Source of the DNA: Ideonella_A sakaiensis_A
GTDB lineage: Bacteria; Pseudomonadota; Gammaproteobacteria; Burkholderiales; Burkholderiaceae_C
Assembly (NCBI RefSeq): GCF_048320135.1
Contig: NZ_CP182947.1
Span: 1,240,001-1,304,000 of the forward strand
Reading direction: 5' to 3'
Length of the DNA stretch: 64,000 nucleotides
This document shows positions 23,588 to 32,848 of the stretch, piece by piece. A program made the translations under genes and the position numbers. The notes under the pieces are model-generated. The model searched no databases. It was not told the origin of the DNA and worked only from the letters and a program-made list of their open reading frames with translations. Numbering within the stretch: the first letter of the stretch is position 1; the number at the start of each line of letters is the position of its first letter.

Positions 23588-25378
23588 TCAGGCCTCGCGG
23601 TACCAGTGCGGCAGCGCCCACATGTCGTTGTCCCAGCCGGACAACGGCGCCGACAGCTTGGTCACGGCGGCCGATGCGCGCGGCCGATAGACGACCGGAA
23701 TCACATAGCCGTCGCCGCAGACGAGATCGTTCATCTTGATGAACAGTGCTGCCCGCTTGACCGGATCGAGCTCGACCTGCGCGGCCTTGTGCGCGGCGTC
23801 GTATTCATCGTTGCGCCAGCGTGTCAGGTTGCGGCTCGCCCACTTGTTCGCCTTCTGCGCAAACTCCCATGAGCAGTGCTGCTCCATGAAGTACTGCGGG
23901 TCGGGCTGCGTCATCGTCGTCGTGTACATCTGCATGTCGGTCCAGAACTTCTGGTAGGTATCCGGATTGGCGAAATCGCCACCGAAATACACCGCTGCCG
24001 TCACGCTCTTCAGTTCGAGGTCGATGCCCGCCTTCGTGCAGGCGTCCTTGACGATGGCCTGGGTCTTCTGGCGCGGCTGATTCACCGAGGTCTGGTAGAC
24101 GAACTTCAGCTTGGTGTTGCCCTTCGCACGGATGCCGTCAGGCCCCTTCTTCCAGCCGGCCGCCTCGAGAATCTGGTTCGCCTTGTCGACGTTGAATTCG
24201 AACTTCAGGTTGTTGCTCTTGAACTTCTCGGGGTTGTTCAGGAAGTTGGCGGTCGCGATGCCGGTACGGCCGTAGATGAATTCCTGCACGCCCTTGCGGT
24301 CGACCAGCAGCCCCATCGCCTCGCGCACCGCCTTGTCCTGGAACGCCGGGTGGCGGCTCTTCGCACTGCCGCGTTCGCCGTCGACCTCGTTCCACGGATC
24401 GGCATAGTTCAGCGAGATGAATTCGATGTTGCCGCCGGCGACGATCGTGACCTTGCCCTTCTTCGCATCCTCGAGCCGCTTCAGGATCTCGTCCTCGACC
24501 TGCAGGTTCCAGGCATAGTCGTATTCGGCGGTCTGCAGCACCGCACGGGCGGCGCTGATCGCGTCGCCACCACCCTTCATCTCGATCGCATCGAAATACG
24601 GCCGGTTCGGCTGGTGGTAGTTCGCGTAGGCCTCGCCGCGCAACATGTCGCCCGGCTTGAAATCGAGGAACTTGTACGGCCCGGTGCCGACCGGCTTGAT
24701 ATTGGCCGGGTTGTCGCGGGACTTGGCGCCGATATATTCGGCAAACAGGTGCTGCGGCAGGATCATGCCGACGGTGCCGACCAGCGGCTCGGCCCAGAAC
24801 GGCGTCGGCTTGGCGAAAACGACCCGCACCGTGTGCGAGTCGACCTTCTCGACCTTGATGTCGCGGTAGGTGCCCACCGTCACTGTCGACGTCGCCGGAT
24901 CGCCGGCATATTTGGCGGTGAAGACGACGTCGTCGGCGGTGAACGGCTTGCCGTCGTGCCAGGTCACGCCCTGCTTGAGTTTCCAGGTCACGGTCTTGCC
25001 GTCGGCCGACAGGCCGCCGTTGGCACGTGTCGGCACCTCGGTCGCGAGCACCGGCACCAGGTTGCCGTCGGCATCCCAGGCAGCCAGCGGCTCGTAGAAG
25101 ATGCGCGAGCCTTCCTGGTCCTTGGTGCCGCCGGCGAAGTGCGGATTCAGGTGAACCGGGCCCTGCCACCACAGCAGCTTCAGCGTGCCGCCGCCGCCTT
25201 TTTTCGTCGGCTTGTAGGGAATCGCGGTCTGCGCCTGCGCGATGCCCGAATGCATCAGCATCATCGACGCCATCGGCGCGGTCAGCCCGAGCGCGACCAT
25301 GCGCTGAATGAATCCGCGGCGCGGCAATTTGCCTTCGCGTACCTCTTCGATCAGTTGCCGAAGATCACGTTCTTCCAT
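23588..25378 (-). CDS. Peptide-type ABC transporter periplasmic binding protein (family 5)
   Basis: A 596-residue protein with a GGAGGA ribosome-binding site 6-7 nt before the ATG at 25378. The N-terminus carries PRRGFIQRM followed by a hydrophobic stretch ending near HSGIAQAQ, which looks like a twin-arginine export signal. The mature part shows the SBP family 5 features FYEPLAAWDADGNLVPVLAT, WKLKQGVTWHDGKPFTADDV and FLDFKPGD. It delivers the substrate to DppBCDF. At almost 600 residues it is longer than DppA (about 530), and the ligand may be a peptide, nickel complex or other solute; the genes around it do not decide this. It leads the operon. Confidence 0.9.
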   Translation of the reverse strand: MEERDLRQLIEEVREGKLPRRGFIQRMVALGLTAPMASMMLMHSGIAQAQTAIPYKPTKKGGGGTLKLLWWQGPVHLNPHFAGGTKDQEGSRIFYEPLAAWDADGNLVPVLATEVPTRANGGLSADGKTVTWKLKQGVTWHDGKPFTADDVVFTAKYAGDPATSTVTVGTYRDIKVEKVDSHTVRVVFAKPTPFWAEPLVGTVGMILPQHLFAEYIGAKSRDNPANIKPVGTGPYKFLDFKPGDMLRGEAYANYHQPNRPYFDAIEMKGGGDAISAARAVLQTAEYDYAWNLQVEDEILKRLEDAKKGKVTIVAGGNIEFISLNYADPWNEVDGERGSAKSRHPAFQDKAVREAMGLLVDRKGVQEFIYGRTGIATANFLNNPEKFKSNNLKFEFNVDKANQILEAAGWKKGPDGIRAKGNTKLKFVYQTSVNQPRQKTQAIVKDACTKAGIDLELKSVTAAVYFGGDFANPDTYQKFWTDMQMYTTTMTQPDPQYFMEQHCSWEFAQKANKWASRNLTRWRNDEYDAAHKAAQVELDPVKRAALFIKMNDLVCGDGYVIPVVYRPRASAAVTKLSAPLSGWDNDMWALPHWYREA

Positions 25379-25573
25379 GCTGTCCTCCAACGGCCGGCCA
25401 TCCGGCGAGATGTATGGGTACCGCACGAACCTGGTGCGGCGGGTGCGGCAAATGGTAGCCATCCGCCGGCATTCCGATATCCGGGTCCGCCCGGGATTTG
25501 GCTCTCTGGCGGCTAGGGACAAACGAGCATCGCAAGGATCGGGCCCGGACCATCAAGCGCGGCCGCGGCGCCT

Positions 25574-26446
25574 TCACCAGTTCAGCGGATCGACGCGGAA
25601 ATAGGCCGCGAGCTCGTCGTAAAGCATCGGATGTTCGGCGGCCAGCGGGCCCGGCCGCTCGAAGAAGACCTCGCTGGCGACGGCGAAGAATTCGGCCGGC
25701 TCGGTCGCGGCATAGGCGTCGAGCAGCGCCGGCTGGCCGAGCGCCGCACGCTTGCGCAGTTCGGCAAATTCGCGGTTCATCACCGCCGACCAGCGGGCAT
25801 GCCGCGCACGCGATGGCAGCGGCGGTGCACCGTTTGCGGATCCGGTCAGCTGATCGAGTTGGTGCGCAAATTCGTGGATCACGACGTTGTGGCCGTCGTC
25901 CGGGTCGGCGGCGCCGGCGAGGCAGTCCGGCCACGACAGGATGATCTGGCCGCGCGACCACGATTCGCCGAGCAGCACGCGCCGCTGCTCGCTGACCAGA
26001 CCTGCGCCGAGGCCCTCGGCGCGTTCGACGATGAACGCCGCCGGATAAACCAGCACCTGCCGGCAGTTTGCAAACAGGTCGGCCGATCGCCGGTTCAGCT
26101 GCAGCAGGCAGGCCTGGGCCGCAATCGTCACCCGCACCTCGTCGTCGATCGCCTGACCGGCACAACCGATGAATGCCTTTTCGGCGATGAAGGCCTGGAT
26201 CAGTGCACGCAACTGGCGCTGCAGATCGGCCGGCAGGCGCCGGTACAGCGGTACCCGGCGGCGCAGGATGGCGCGCCAGGCGGCCGGGAACGGCTGGCCG
26301 GCGAGCCGCGCGCGGCGGCGCCGCTGCCGCCACGGTTGCGACCAGATCCACCAGGCAAGCGCCAGCGCCGCCGCGCAGATCAGCACAATGGGCAGGGGGG
26401 ACACGATGGCAGACGGGTTCATCGGCGATCCGGTTCGCGGCAGCAA
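25574..26446 (-). CDS. mtfA: MtfA-like zinc peptidase with an N-terminal membrane anchor
   Basis: About 290 residues. The zinc-peptidase motif is VVIHEFAHQLD (HExxH), with the downstream glutamate in TEPAEFFAVASEVFF, as in E. coli MtfA, the peptidase that binds the Mlc repressor. Unlike E. coli MtfA, this protein has a hydrophobic segment (VSPLPIVLICAAALALAWW) near the N-terminus, so it is probably membrane-tethered. Two starts compete. A TTG at 26446 has an AGGAGG site at ideal distance, while the ATG at 26422 has none, so I report the TTG. Mlc and phosphotransferase-system genes are not nearby, so the regulatory role known from E. coli may not apply. Confidence 0.83.
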   Translation of the reverse strand: MLPRTGSPMNPSAIVSPLPIVLICAAALALAWWIWSQPWRQRRRRARLAGQPFPAAWRAILRRRVPLYRRLPADLQRQLRALIQAFIAEKAFIGCAGQAIDDEVRVTIAAQACLLQLNRRSADLFANCRQVLVYPAAFIVERAEGLGAGLVSEQRRVLLGESWSRGQIILSWPDCLAGAADPDDGHNVVIHEFAHQLDQLTGSANGAPPLPSRARHARWSAVMNREFAELRKRAALGQPALLDAYAATEPAEFFAVASEVFFERPGPLAAEHPMLYDELAAYFRVDPLNW

Positions 26447-26553
26447 AGGCCCTCCTGCCCGGCCGCCGGTGACAGCGGCATCTGGCAGATGTGGCCGGCC
26501 GGCCCACTTTCAACGGCTGCGGTTATCGTTCGCTTGCGCCATCATTGCCCCAG

Positions 26554-27924
26554 ATGCCCCAATCGCTGCGCAATACCCTGCTGTCGATCCGTGACCTGCT
26601 GGTCACCGCCGGACCGTTCATCGCACTCGCGGTCGGACTGCTCGTTGTCGCCTACTGGTTCCTCGATCCGACGCCGCCGAAACACGTCGTGCTCGCAACC
26701 GGCGCCGACCAGGGCGCCTATTCCGAATTCGGCAAGCGTTACCAGACGCTGCTGAAGCAGCACGGCATCCGCGTCGAATTGCGGACGACGCAGGGCGCAG
26801 CGGAAAACCTCGCACTGCTGAACGATCCCGAATCCGGCGTCGACCTGGCCTTCATCCAGGGCGGCACCGACGAGCCACGGCGGCGCAGCGAAGACGATGC
26901 CGACGACCGGCTGGTGTCGCTCGGCAGCCTGTTCTACGAACCGGTCTGGTTGTTCTACCGTGAAGACAGCGCGCGCCGGCTGCTTGGCGGCGGCAGCGCC
27001 AGCGATGCACCAAGTCTCGCCAACCTGCACCAGTTGCAGGGCTGGCGCGTCAACATCGGTGCGCCGGGCAGCGGCGTGCCGCAGCTGATGGACACCTTGC
27101 TCGATGCGCATGCGATTGCACCGCAGTCGCTGACGCTGCTGCGTCAACCCCAGACGCCGGCGGTGATGAGCCTGCTCGCGGGCGAATCGGACGCCCTTGT
27201 CTTTGCATCGGCGCCGGAGTCGCTGATGGTGCAGATGCTGCTGAAGACGCCGGGCATCCGGCTGATGGATTTTGCACAGGCCGAGGCCTATTCGCGGCGC
27301 TTTCCGTTCCTCAGCACCGTCGTGCTGCCGCGCGGGGTCGTCGATCTGGCGCTCGACCAGCCGCCGGCCGATGTGCGGCTGGTCGCGCCGACGGCCACGC
27401 TGCTGGCCCGCAATACCGTGCACCCGGCGCTGATCCAGCTCTTCGTGCAGGCGGCGACGACGATCCACAGCGAGTCGGGCTGGTTCTCGCGCAAGGGCGA
27501 TTTTCCGAAGGCCGGCAGCACCGAGCGACCGTTGGCGGCCGAGGCCGAACGTTTCTACCGCAATGGTCCGCCATTCCTGCAGCGCTACCTGCCGTTCTGG
27601 ACCGCCAACCTGATCGACCGGATGTGGGTCGTGCTGGTGTCGATCATCGCGATCCTGATCCCGTTGTCGCGCATCGTGCCGCCGCTGTACCAGTTCCGCA
27701 TCCGCTCGCGGGTGTTCCGCTGGTATGGACAGCTGCAGACGCTGGAAAACGAGATCGGCCAGCGGCCTGCGCAGCAGCTCGTCGACGAACTCGACGCGAT
27801 TGCCGAACGCGTCGCCAATGTCCATGTGCCGCTCAGTTATGCCGACGAGCTGTATGCGCTGCGCGGCCACATCGCGATGGTCAGGCGCAAGGCGGCAGCG
27901 GCGGAAGAGCCGCAACCCGGCTGA
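26554..27924 (+). CDS. TAXI-family solute-binding protein anchored by two membrane segments
   Basis: A 456-residue protein starting MPQSLRNTLLSIRDLL. A membrane segment at about 18-38 (GPFIALAVGLLVVAYWFL) precedes a TAXI (TRAP-associated) binding domain recognisable by VLATGADQGAYSEFGKRYQT and GVDLAFIQGGTDEP. A second segment (MWVVLVSIIAILIPLSRIVP, about 360-380) is followed by a cytoplasmic, heptad-like tail of roughly 75 residues. TAXI proteins normally serve TRAP transporters, but no DctM/DctQ gene is adjacent. The two anchors and the helical tail suggest a fixed receptor or sensor, possibly serving the YadGH-type exporter that begins 40 bp downstream on the same strand. Confidence 0.8.
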   Translation: MPQSLRNTLLSIRDLLVTAGPFIALAVGLLVVAYWFLDPTPPKHVVLATGADQGAYSEFGKRYQTLLKQHGIRVELRTTQGAAENLALLNDPESGVDLAFIQGGTDEPRRRSEDDADDRLVSLGSLFYEPVWLFYREDSARRLLGGGSASDAPSLANLHQLQGWRVNIGAPGSGVPQLMDTLLDAHAIAPQSLTLLRQPQTPAVMSLLAGESDALVFASAPESLMVQMLLKTPGIRLMDFAQAEAYSRRFPFLSTVVLPRGVVDLALDQPPADVRLVAPTATLLARNTVHPALIQLFVQAATTIHSESGWFSRKGDFPKAGSTERPLAAEAERFYRNGPPFLQRYLPFWTANLIDRMWVVLVSIIAILIPLSRIVPPLYQFRIRSRVFRWYGQLQTLENEIGQRPAQQLVDELDAIAERVANVHVPLSYADELYALRGHIAMVRRKAAAAEEPQPG

Positions 27925-27964
27925 GTCGATGGCAATCGCCGCCACCTTCCCTTCAGCCGCACCG

Positions 27965-28891
27965 ATGCCGAACATCATCTCGATCACCGCGTTGTCGAAG
28001 ACCTATGCCGGCGGCTTCAAGGCGCTGGATGGCATCAACCTGCAGATTGCGCGCGGCGAGATCTTTGCGCTGCTCGGCCCGAATGGCGCCGGCAAGACGA
28101 CGCTGATCGGCATCCTGTGCGGCATCGTCAACCCGAGCTCGGGCCAGGTGCTGGTCGACGGCCACGACATCGTCGTCGATTACCGGGCCGCGCGCTCGCT
28201 GATCGGCCTGGTGCCGCAGGAGCTGACGACCGACGCGTTCGAGACGGTCTGGAATGCCGTGTCGTTCAGCCGCGGGCTGTTCGGCAAGCCGCCCAATCCG
28301 GCCCACATCGAGAAAATCCTGAAGGCCCTGACGCTGTGGGGCAAGAAGGACAACAAGATCATGACGCTGTCGGGCGGCATGAAGCGGCGGATGATGATCG
28401 CGAAGGCGCTGTCGCACGAACCGCAGGTGCTGTTCCTCGACGAGCCGACCGCCGGTGTCGACGTGACGCTGCGCCGCGAGATGTGGCAGCTGGTGCATGA
28501 GTTGCGCGAGACCGGCGTGACGATCATCCTGACGACCCACTATATCGACGAGGCCGAGGAGATGGCCGACCGCGTTGGCGTGATCAACAAGGGGCAGATC
28601 ATCCTGGTCGAGAACAAGGCCGAACTGATGCGCCGCTTCGGCGAGAAGCAGCTGACGCTCGATCTGCAGCAGCAGCTGGATCAGCTGCCTGCCGGGCTGG
28701 CGGAATTTTCGCTGGCACTGTCCGACGACGGCCTGCGGCTGACCTATACCTATGATGCGCAGGCCAAACACAGCGGCATCACCGAGCTGCTGCAGGCGCT
28801 TGGCGATGCCGGCATACGCTTCAAGGATCTGCACACGACGCAAAGCTCGCTCGAAGACATCTTCGTCAACCTGGTCAGGGATACGCCATGA
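27965..28891 (+). CDS. yadG: ABC exporter ATP-binding protein, YadG type
   Basis: A 308-residue ATPase from the ATG at 27965, the same length as E. coli YadG. Motifs are Walker A (GPNGAGKTT), signature (LSGGMKRRMMIAKALS), Walker B (VLFLDEPTAGVD) and the H-loop (ILTTHYIDEAEEMAD). An upstream ATG at 27929 is possible. YadG and YadH form an ABC-2 type exporter whose substrate is not established. The gene overlaps yadH by ATGA and follows the anchored TAXI gene closely, so the three probably form one operon. Confidence 0.88.
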   Translation: MPNIISITALSKTYAGGFKALDGINLQIARGEIFALLGPNGAGKTTLIGILCGIVNPSSGQVLVDGHDIVVDYRAARSLIGLVPQELTTDAFETVWNAVSFSRGLFGKPPNPAHIEKILKALTLWGKKDNKIMTLSGGMKRRMMIAKALSHEPQVLFLDEPTAGVDVTLRREMWQLVHELRETGVTIILTTHYIDEAEEMADRVGVINKGQIILVENKAELMRRFGEKQLTLDLQQQLDQLPAGLAEFSLALSDDGLRLTYTYDAQAKHSGITELLQALGDAGIRFKDLHTTQSSLEDIFVNLVRDTP

Positions 28892-29658
28892 GCCGGCTCA
28901 ACCTGCATGCAATCCGCGCGATCTATCTGTTCGAGATGGCGCGCACCCGGCGCACGCTGATGCAAAGCGTGATCTCGCCGGTGATCTCGACCTCGCTGTA
29001 CTTCGTCGTCTTCGGCGCGGCGATCGGTTCGCGGATCCAGGAGATCGATGGCGTCAGCTACGGCGCCTTCATCGTGCCCGGGCTGATCATGCTGTCGCTG
29101 CTGACGCAGAGCATCTCGAACGCGTCGTTCGGCATCTATTTTCCGAAGTTCAGCGGCACCATCTATGAACTGCTGTCGGCGCCGGTCAGCTGGGTCGAAA
29201 TCGTGCTCGCCTATGTCGGCGCGGCGGCCAGCAAGTCGATCGTGCTCGGACTGATCATCCTCGCAACCGCCGGCCTGTTCGTGCCGATGCGGGTGGCGCA
29301 TCCAGTCTGGATGCTGCTGTTCCTGGTGCTGACCGCGGTGACCTTCAGCCTGATCGGCTTCATCATCGGCATCTGGGCCGACGGCTTCGAGAAGCTGCAG
29401 GTGGTGCCGCTGCTGATCGTCACGCCGCTGACCTTTCTCGGCGGCAGCTTCTACTCGATCGATATGTTGCCGCCGTTCTGGCAGACCGTCGCACTGTTCA
29501 ATCCGGTCGTCTACCTGATCAGCGGCTTCCGCTGGAGTTTCTACGGCATGGCCGACGTGCCGGTCGCGGTCAGCCTCGGCATGACGCTGGCCTTTCTCAC
29601 CATTGCGCTGGCGACGGTGATCTGGATCTTCCGCACCGGTTACCGCCTCAGGAGCTGA
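28888..29658 (+). CDS. yadH: ABC-2 type exporter permease, YadH type
   Basis: A 256-residue, six-segment inner-membrane protein, the same length as E. coli YadH. The ABC-2 features are FEMARTRRTLMQSVISPVIS at the N-terminus, PGLIMLSLLTQSISNASFGI in the middle and LGGSFYSIDMLPPFWQ near the end. The start overlaps the yadG stop by 4 nt. Its 3' end overlaps the convergent ybhN-like gene by 11 bp. Confidence 0.88.
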   Translation: MSRLNLHAIRAIYLFEMARTRRTLMQSVISPVISTSLYFVVFGAAIGSRIQEIDGVSYGAFIVPGLIMLSLLTQSISNASFGIYFPKFSGTIYELLSAPVSWVEIVLAYVGAAASKSIVLGLIILATAGLFVPMRVAHPVWMLLFLVLTAVTFSLIGFIIGIWADGFEKLQVVPLLIVTPLTFLGGSFYSIDMLPPFWQTVALFNPVVYLISGFRWSFYGMADVPVAVSLGMTLAFLTIALATVIWIFRTGYRLRS

Positions 29659-30700
29659 CCGGCGCCGAGACCTCGGTCGATTGCCGAGTCGACGCATTCG
29701 CGGGCTGCTCCGCGCCATCGTCGCCGGCGGTTGATTCGAGCCGCCACTGCATCAGCACCGCGACAACGAGCGGCGCCAGATAGTAGATCGCGCGGTACAG
29801 CAGCAGCGCGCCGATCACCTCGCTGTGCGCCATCTGCGAGCCGAGCAGCGCGACGAATACCGCCTCGAGCACGCCGAGACCGGCCGGCACATGGGCGAGC
29901 ACACCGGCGACCGCGGCAACCAGCAACGTGCCGAGCACCAGCGGATAGGCCACGTCGCCGCCGAGCAGCACCATCACGACGCCGCCCATCACCGCCCAGT
30001 TGGCTGCCGACAGCAGGATCTGCAAGGCGGCCAGCCGGGCGCTCGGCAGCCGGATCGGATGGCCGAATACGTTCCACTCGCGGCGCTTCGACCACAGGCA
30101 GGCGAGCTGCCAGGCGGCCGCGCCGGCAATCATCACGATCCCGGCGAGCCGCATCGATGCGCCGGCAATCGGCCAGTCGGCCGGCAGCTCGGGCGGGAAG
30201 GCGAGCAACACGACGCCAGCGAGCAGCAGATAACCGATCCAGTTGGTCAACATGCTGGTCGCCACCACCGTCGCGATCGTCCCCGGCTTCAGGCCCTGGC
30301 GCGAATACAGCCGGTAGCGGAAAGCCATTCCGCCGATCAACGCACCGAGGTTCAGGTTGAAGATATAGCTGGTCGACGCCGTCATCATGACCCGCCGTGT
30401 CGGCAGGTCGTGTCCGGTGACGCGGCGGCCGAACAGGTCGAAGGTGCTGTAGATCAAATGGCTCAGCAAGGCCAGGCCGGCGGCCAGCAGCAGCATCGGC
30501 AGCGGCCGCGACTTCATCGATTCGGCGACCTTGCTCCACTCGATGTCGCGCGCCTGCTCGATCAGCAGCCAGGCAACCAGCGCAAAAAACGCAAATACGC
30601 CAGCGCGCTTCAGCCACGGCCACCACGCGCTGTCGCGCAGCGAGGCAAAGCGCTCGCGCAGCGCGTGCAGTCGACCATGCCGAGCGGTGCGGGTACTCAT
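29648..30700 (-). CDS. ybhN: YbhN-like flippase-domain membrane protein (UPF0104)
   Basis: A 350-residue polytopic protein of the lysylphosphatidylglycerol-synthase transmembrane-like family. Recognisable segments are NLGALIGGMAFRYRLYSRQG and HVPAGLGVLEAVFVALLG. YbhN in E. coli is encoded directly after clsB and has been linked to lipid transport. The same order, ybhP-clsB-ybhN, occurs here with 4 bp between clsB and this gene. I start at the ATG at 30700; upstream residues in the longer frame are unlike the family. Confidence 0.86.
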   Translation of the reverse strand: MSTRTARHGRLHALRERFASLRDSAWWPWLKRAGVFAFFALVAWLLIEQARDIEWSKVAESMKSRPLPMLLLAAGLALLSHLIYSTFDLFGRRVTGHDLPTRRVMMTASTSYIFNLNLGALIGGMAFRYRLYSRQGLKPGTIATVVATSMLTNWIGYLLLAGVVLLAFPPELPADWPIAGASMRLAGIVMIAGAAAWQLACLWSKRREWNVFGHPIRLPSARLAALQILLSAANWAVMGGVVMVLLGGDVAYPLVLGTLLVAAVAGVLAHVPAGLGVLEAVFVALLGSQMAHSEVIGALLLYRAIYYLAPLVVAVLMQWRLESTAGDDGAEQPANASTRQSTEVSAPVSS

Positions 30701-30704
30701 CGCG

Positions 30705-31880
30705 TCACAGCCGCATCGGTGCCGCCTGCCGCGCAATGCTCGGCAGCCGCGGCGCCCAGCGCGGGAAATGGCGGAGGAAGTGGAAGATCAGCGTATTGCG
30801 AAACACCGTCCACGGGTTCGACCGCTCGAGCTGCTCCGGCATCACCTTCTTGCACTCGGTCTCGAGCAGCCTTTGCAGCCGCTCGCCGAGCTGGTGATTC
30901 AGTTCGCGGTCGCGGACGATCAGATTCGCTTCCAGATTCAGCGACAGGCTCAGCGGATCGAGGTTGCTCGAGCCGATCGTTGCCCATTCATCATCGACCA
31001 GCGCGACCTTGCCATGCAATGGACGGCGGCAATATTCATGAATCTGCACACCGGCGCGGGTCAGGTTTTCATACAGCGTCGACGCCGCGGCCTTGGCCAC
31101 CGGCATGTCCGGCTCGCCCTGCAGGATCAGGATCACCTCGACGCCACGCCGCGCGGCCTTGCGCAACTCGCGGATGAAGCGGTAACCCGGGAAAAAATAG
31201 GCGTTGGCAATCCACACGCGCTTGCGTGCGGCGCGGATCGCGGCCCGGTAGTTGCGCTCGATATCGTCGCGGTGATGCCGGTTGTCGCGGGTGACGAACA
31301 AGGCCTCGGCCTCGCCGGCCGGCGGCGGCAACTCGAGCGGCGTGCGGCGCAGCCAGCGGCGACTCGGCTGGCCGACGCGCGCGGCACGGCGGGCAAAATT
31401 CAGCATGATGCCGACCACCGGCCCCTCGACCTCGGCCGAATAGTCCTGCTTGGCTTGCGGACCGAAATCGGCGAGGTGGTCGGCGGAGAAATTGATGCCA
31501 CCGATGAAGGCGCGCTCGCCGTCGATGACGATCAGCTTGCGGTGCATCCGGCGCAACACGTTCAGTCGCAACCCGAACAGCTTCGGCATCGGATCGAAGA
31601 CCTGGAAACGCACGCCGGCCCGGATCAGGCTGCCGATGAATTCCTCCGACAGGTCGGGCGATCCGTAACCGTCGACCAGCACGCTGACCCGCACGCCGCG
31701 TTTGGCCGCGCCGAGCAGCGCCTCGTGCAATGCGAGCCCGACCTTGTCCTCGAACAGGATGAAGGTCTCGAGCAGCACTTCCTTGCGCGCGGCATTGATC
31801 GCCTCGAAGACGCGCGGGAAGAAGGCCTCGCCGTTTTCCAGCAGCGTGACCTTGTTGCCGTCGAACCACCGCCCGCTCAC
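30705..31880 (-). CDS. clsB: Cardiolipin synthase B (phospholipase D family)
   Basis: A 391-residue protein with the two HKD motifs that define the phospholipase D superfamily: HRKLIVIDGERAFIGGINF (around residue 112) and HGKVALVDDEWATIGSSNLD (around residue 288). ClsB makes cardiolipin from phosphatidylglycerol in the inner membrane, and in E. coli YbhP enhances its activity. The start is a GTG at 31880 overlapping the ybhP-like stop as GTGA, giving the N-terminus VSGRWFDGNKVTLLENG. It is co-transcribed with the flanking ybhP- and ybhN-like genes. Confidence 0.9.
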   Translation of the reverse strand: MSGRWFDGNKVTLLENGEAFFPRVFEAINAARKEVLLETFILFEDKVGLALHEALLGAAKRGVRVSVLVDGYGSPDLSEEFIGSLIRAGVRFQVFDPMPKLFGLRLNVLRRMHRKLIVIDGERAFIGGINFSADHLADFGPQAKQDYSAEVEGPVVGIMLNFARRAARVGQPSRRWLRRTPLELPPPAGEAEALFVTRDNRHHRDDIERNYRAAIRAARKRVWIANAYFFPGYRFIRELRKAARRGVEVILILQGEPDMPVAKAAASTLYENLTRAGVQIHEYCRRPLHGKVALVDDEWATIGSSNLDPLSLSLNLEANLIVRDRELNHQLGERLQRLLETECKKVMPEQLERSNPWTVFRNTLIFHFLRHFPRWAPRLPSIARQAAPMRL

Positions 31881-32701
31881 AAGCTCACCTCCGCGGCCAG
31901 TGGCGCATGGTCGGACAGTCGCGACCACGGATGGCGGTGCAGGTTGATCGGGCGATGCCGGCGCGCATTGCGCACATAGATCCGGTCGAGCCGCAACAGC
32001 GGAAAGCGCGCCGGGAAGCTGCGTGCAGAAGCGCCATGTGCCGAGTCGAATACCTCCTGCAGGCCGCTGCCACGCAGGATCGCATTGGCGCGGCGCCGCC
32101 AGTCATTGAAATCGCCGGCGACGATCACCGTCGCATCGGCCGGAATGTCGTTGTCGAGCATGTGGCGAAGCAGCTCGAGCTGGCGCTGGCGATGCCGCTC
32201 GCGCAGGCCGAGGTGGATGCATACGACATGCAGCTGGCGGCCGAGGTGGCTCGGCAACTCGAGCACGCAGTGCAACATGCCGCGTTTTTCCGGGCCCAGG
32301 ATCGAGATGTCGCGGTTCTGGTACGAAGTGATCGGAAATTTCGACAACACCGCATTGCCATGGTCGCCATGCGGATAGATTGCATTGCGCCCATACGCAA
32401 AATCGGCCCAGATCTGATCGGCGAGAAATTCATAGTGCGGCGTTTCGGGCCAGTTGGCCCAGCGCCGCGCATGGGTCTGGTGTGCGCCCTGCACTTCCTG
32501 CAGAAAGACGATGTCGGCACCGACCTCGCGCACCGCATCGCGCAGGTCATGCAGGATGAACCGGCGGTTGAAGGACGAGAAGCCCTTGTGGGTATTCACG
32601 GTCAACACCCGCAGCGTGAAAGGTTCGAGCGCAGGGGCTGTCGGCGTGCTTGGTTCGGCAGTCCCGGACATCGGCATCTGATGGTTGCTGTGACTCCTCA
32701 T
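31877..32701 (-). CDS. ybhP: Endonuclease/exonuclease/phosphatase family protein, YbhP type
   Basis: About 274 residues with the EEP fold motifs in order: LTVNTHKGF, FLQEVQGAHQ (catalytic glutamate), VVCIHLGLRERHRQRQ, VIVAGDFNDW and the terminal LSDHAPLAAEVSL. In E. coli YbhP promotes ClsB-dependent cardiolipin synthesis, and this gene is in the same position. The start is unsure: the ATG at 32701 is given, with ATGs at 32677 and 32671 as alternatives. A GAGGAG site lies about 16 nt upstream of 32677. It leads the three-gene lipid operon. Confidence 0.86.
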   Translation of the reverse strand: MRSHSNHQMPMSGTAEPSTPTAPALEPFTLRVLTVNTHKGFSSFNRRFILHDLRDAVREVGADIVFLQEVQGAHQTHARRWANWPETPHYEFLADQIWADFAYGRNAIYPHGDHGNAVLSKFPITSYQNRDISILGPEKRGMLHCVLELPSHLGRQLHVVCIHLGLRERHRQRQLELLRHMLDNDIPADATVIVAGDFNDWRRRANAILRGSGLQEVFDSAHGASARSFPARFPLLRLDRIYVRNARRHRPINLHRHPWSRLSDHAPLAAEVSL

Positions 32702-32848
32702 TTGTAACCAACAACAGCGATGAAGGCTGTAGGACGGGGCGATATCTCCCTGTCAACCGAAAATGACGGCACTGCGGGCGGCTTTCAAGGCCCGCCCTGC
32801 CAGCCCCCGTTCCATAGAATCGGTCTTTCACCGCACGCTGGACCCGCC

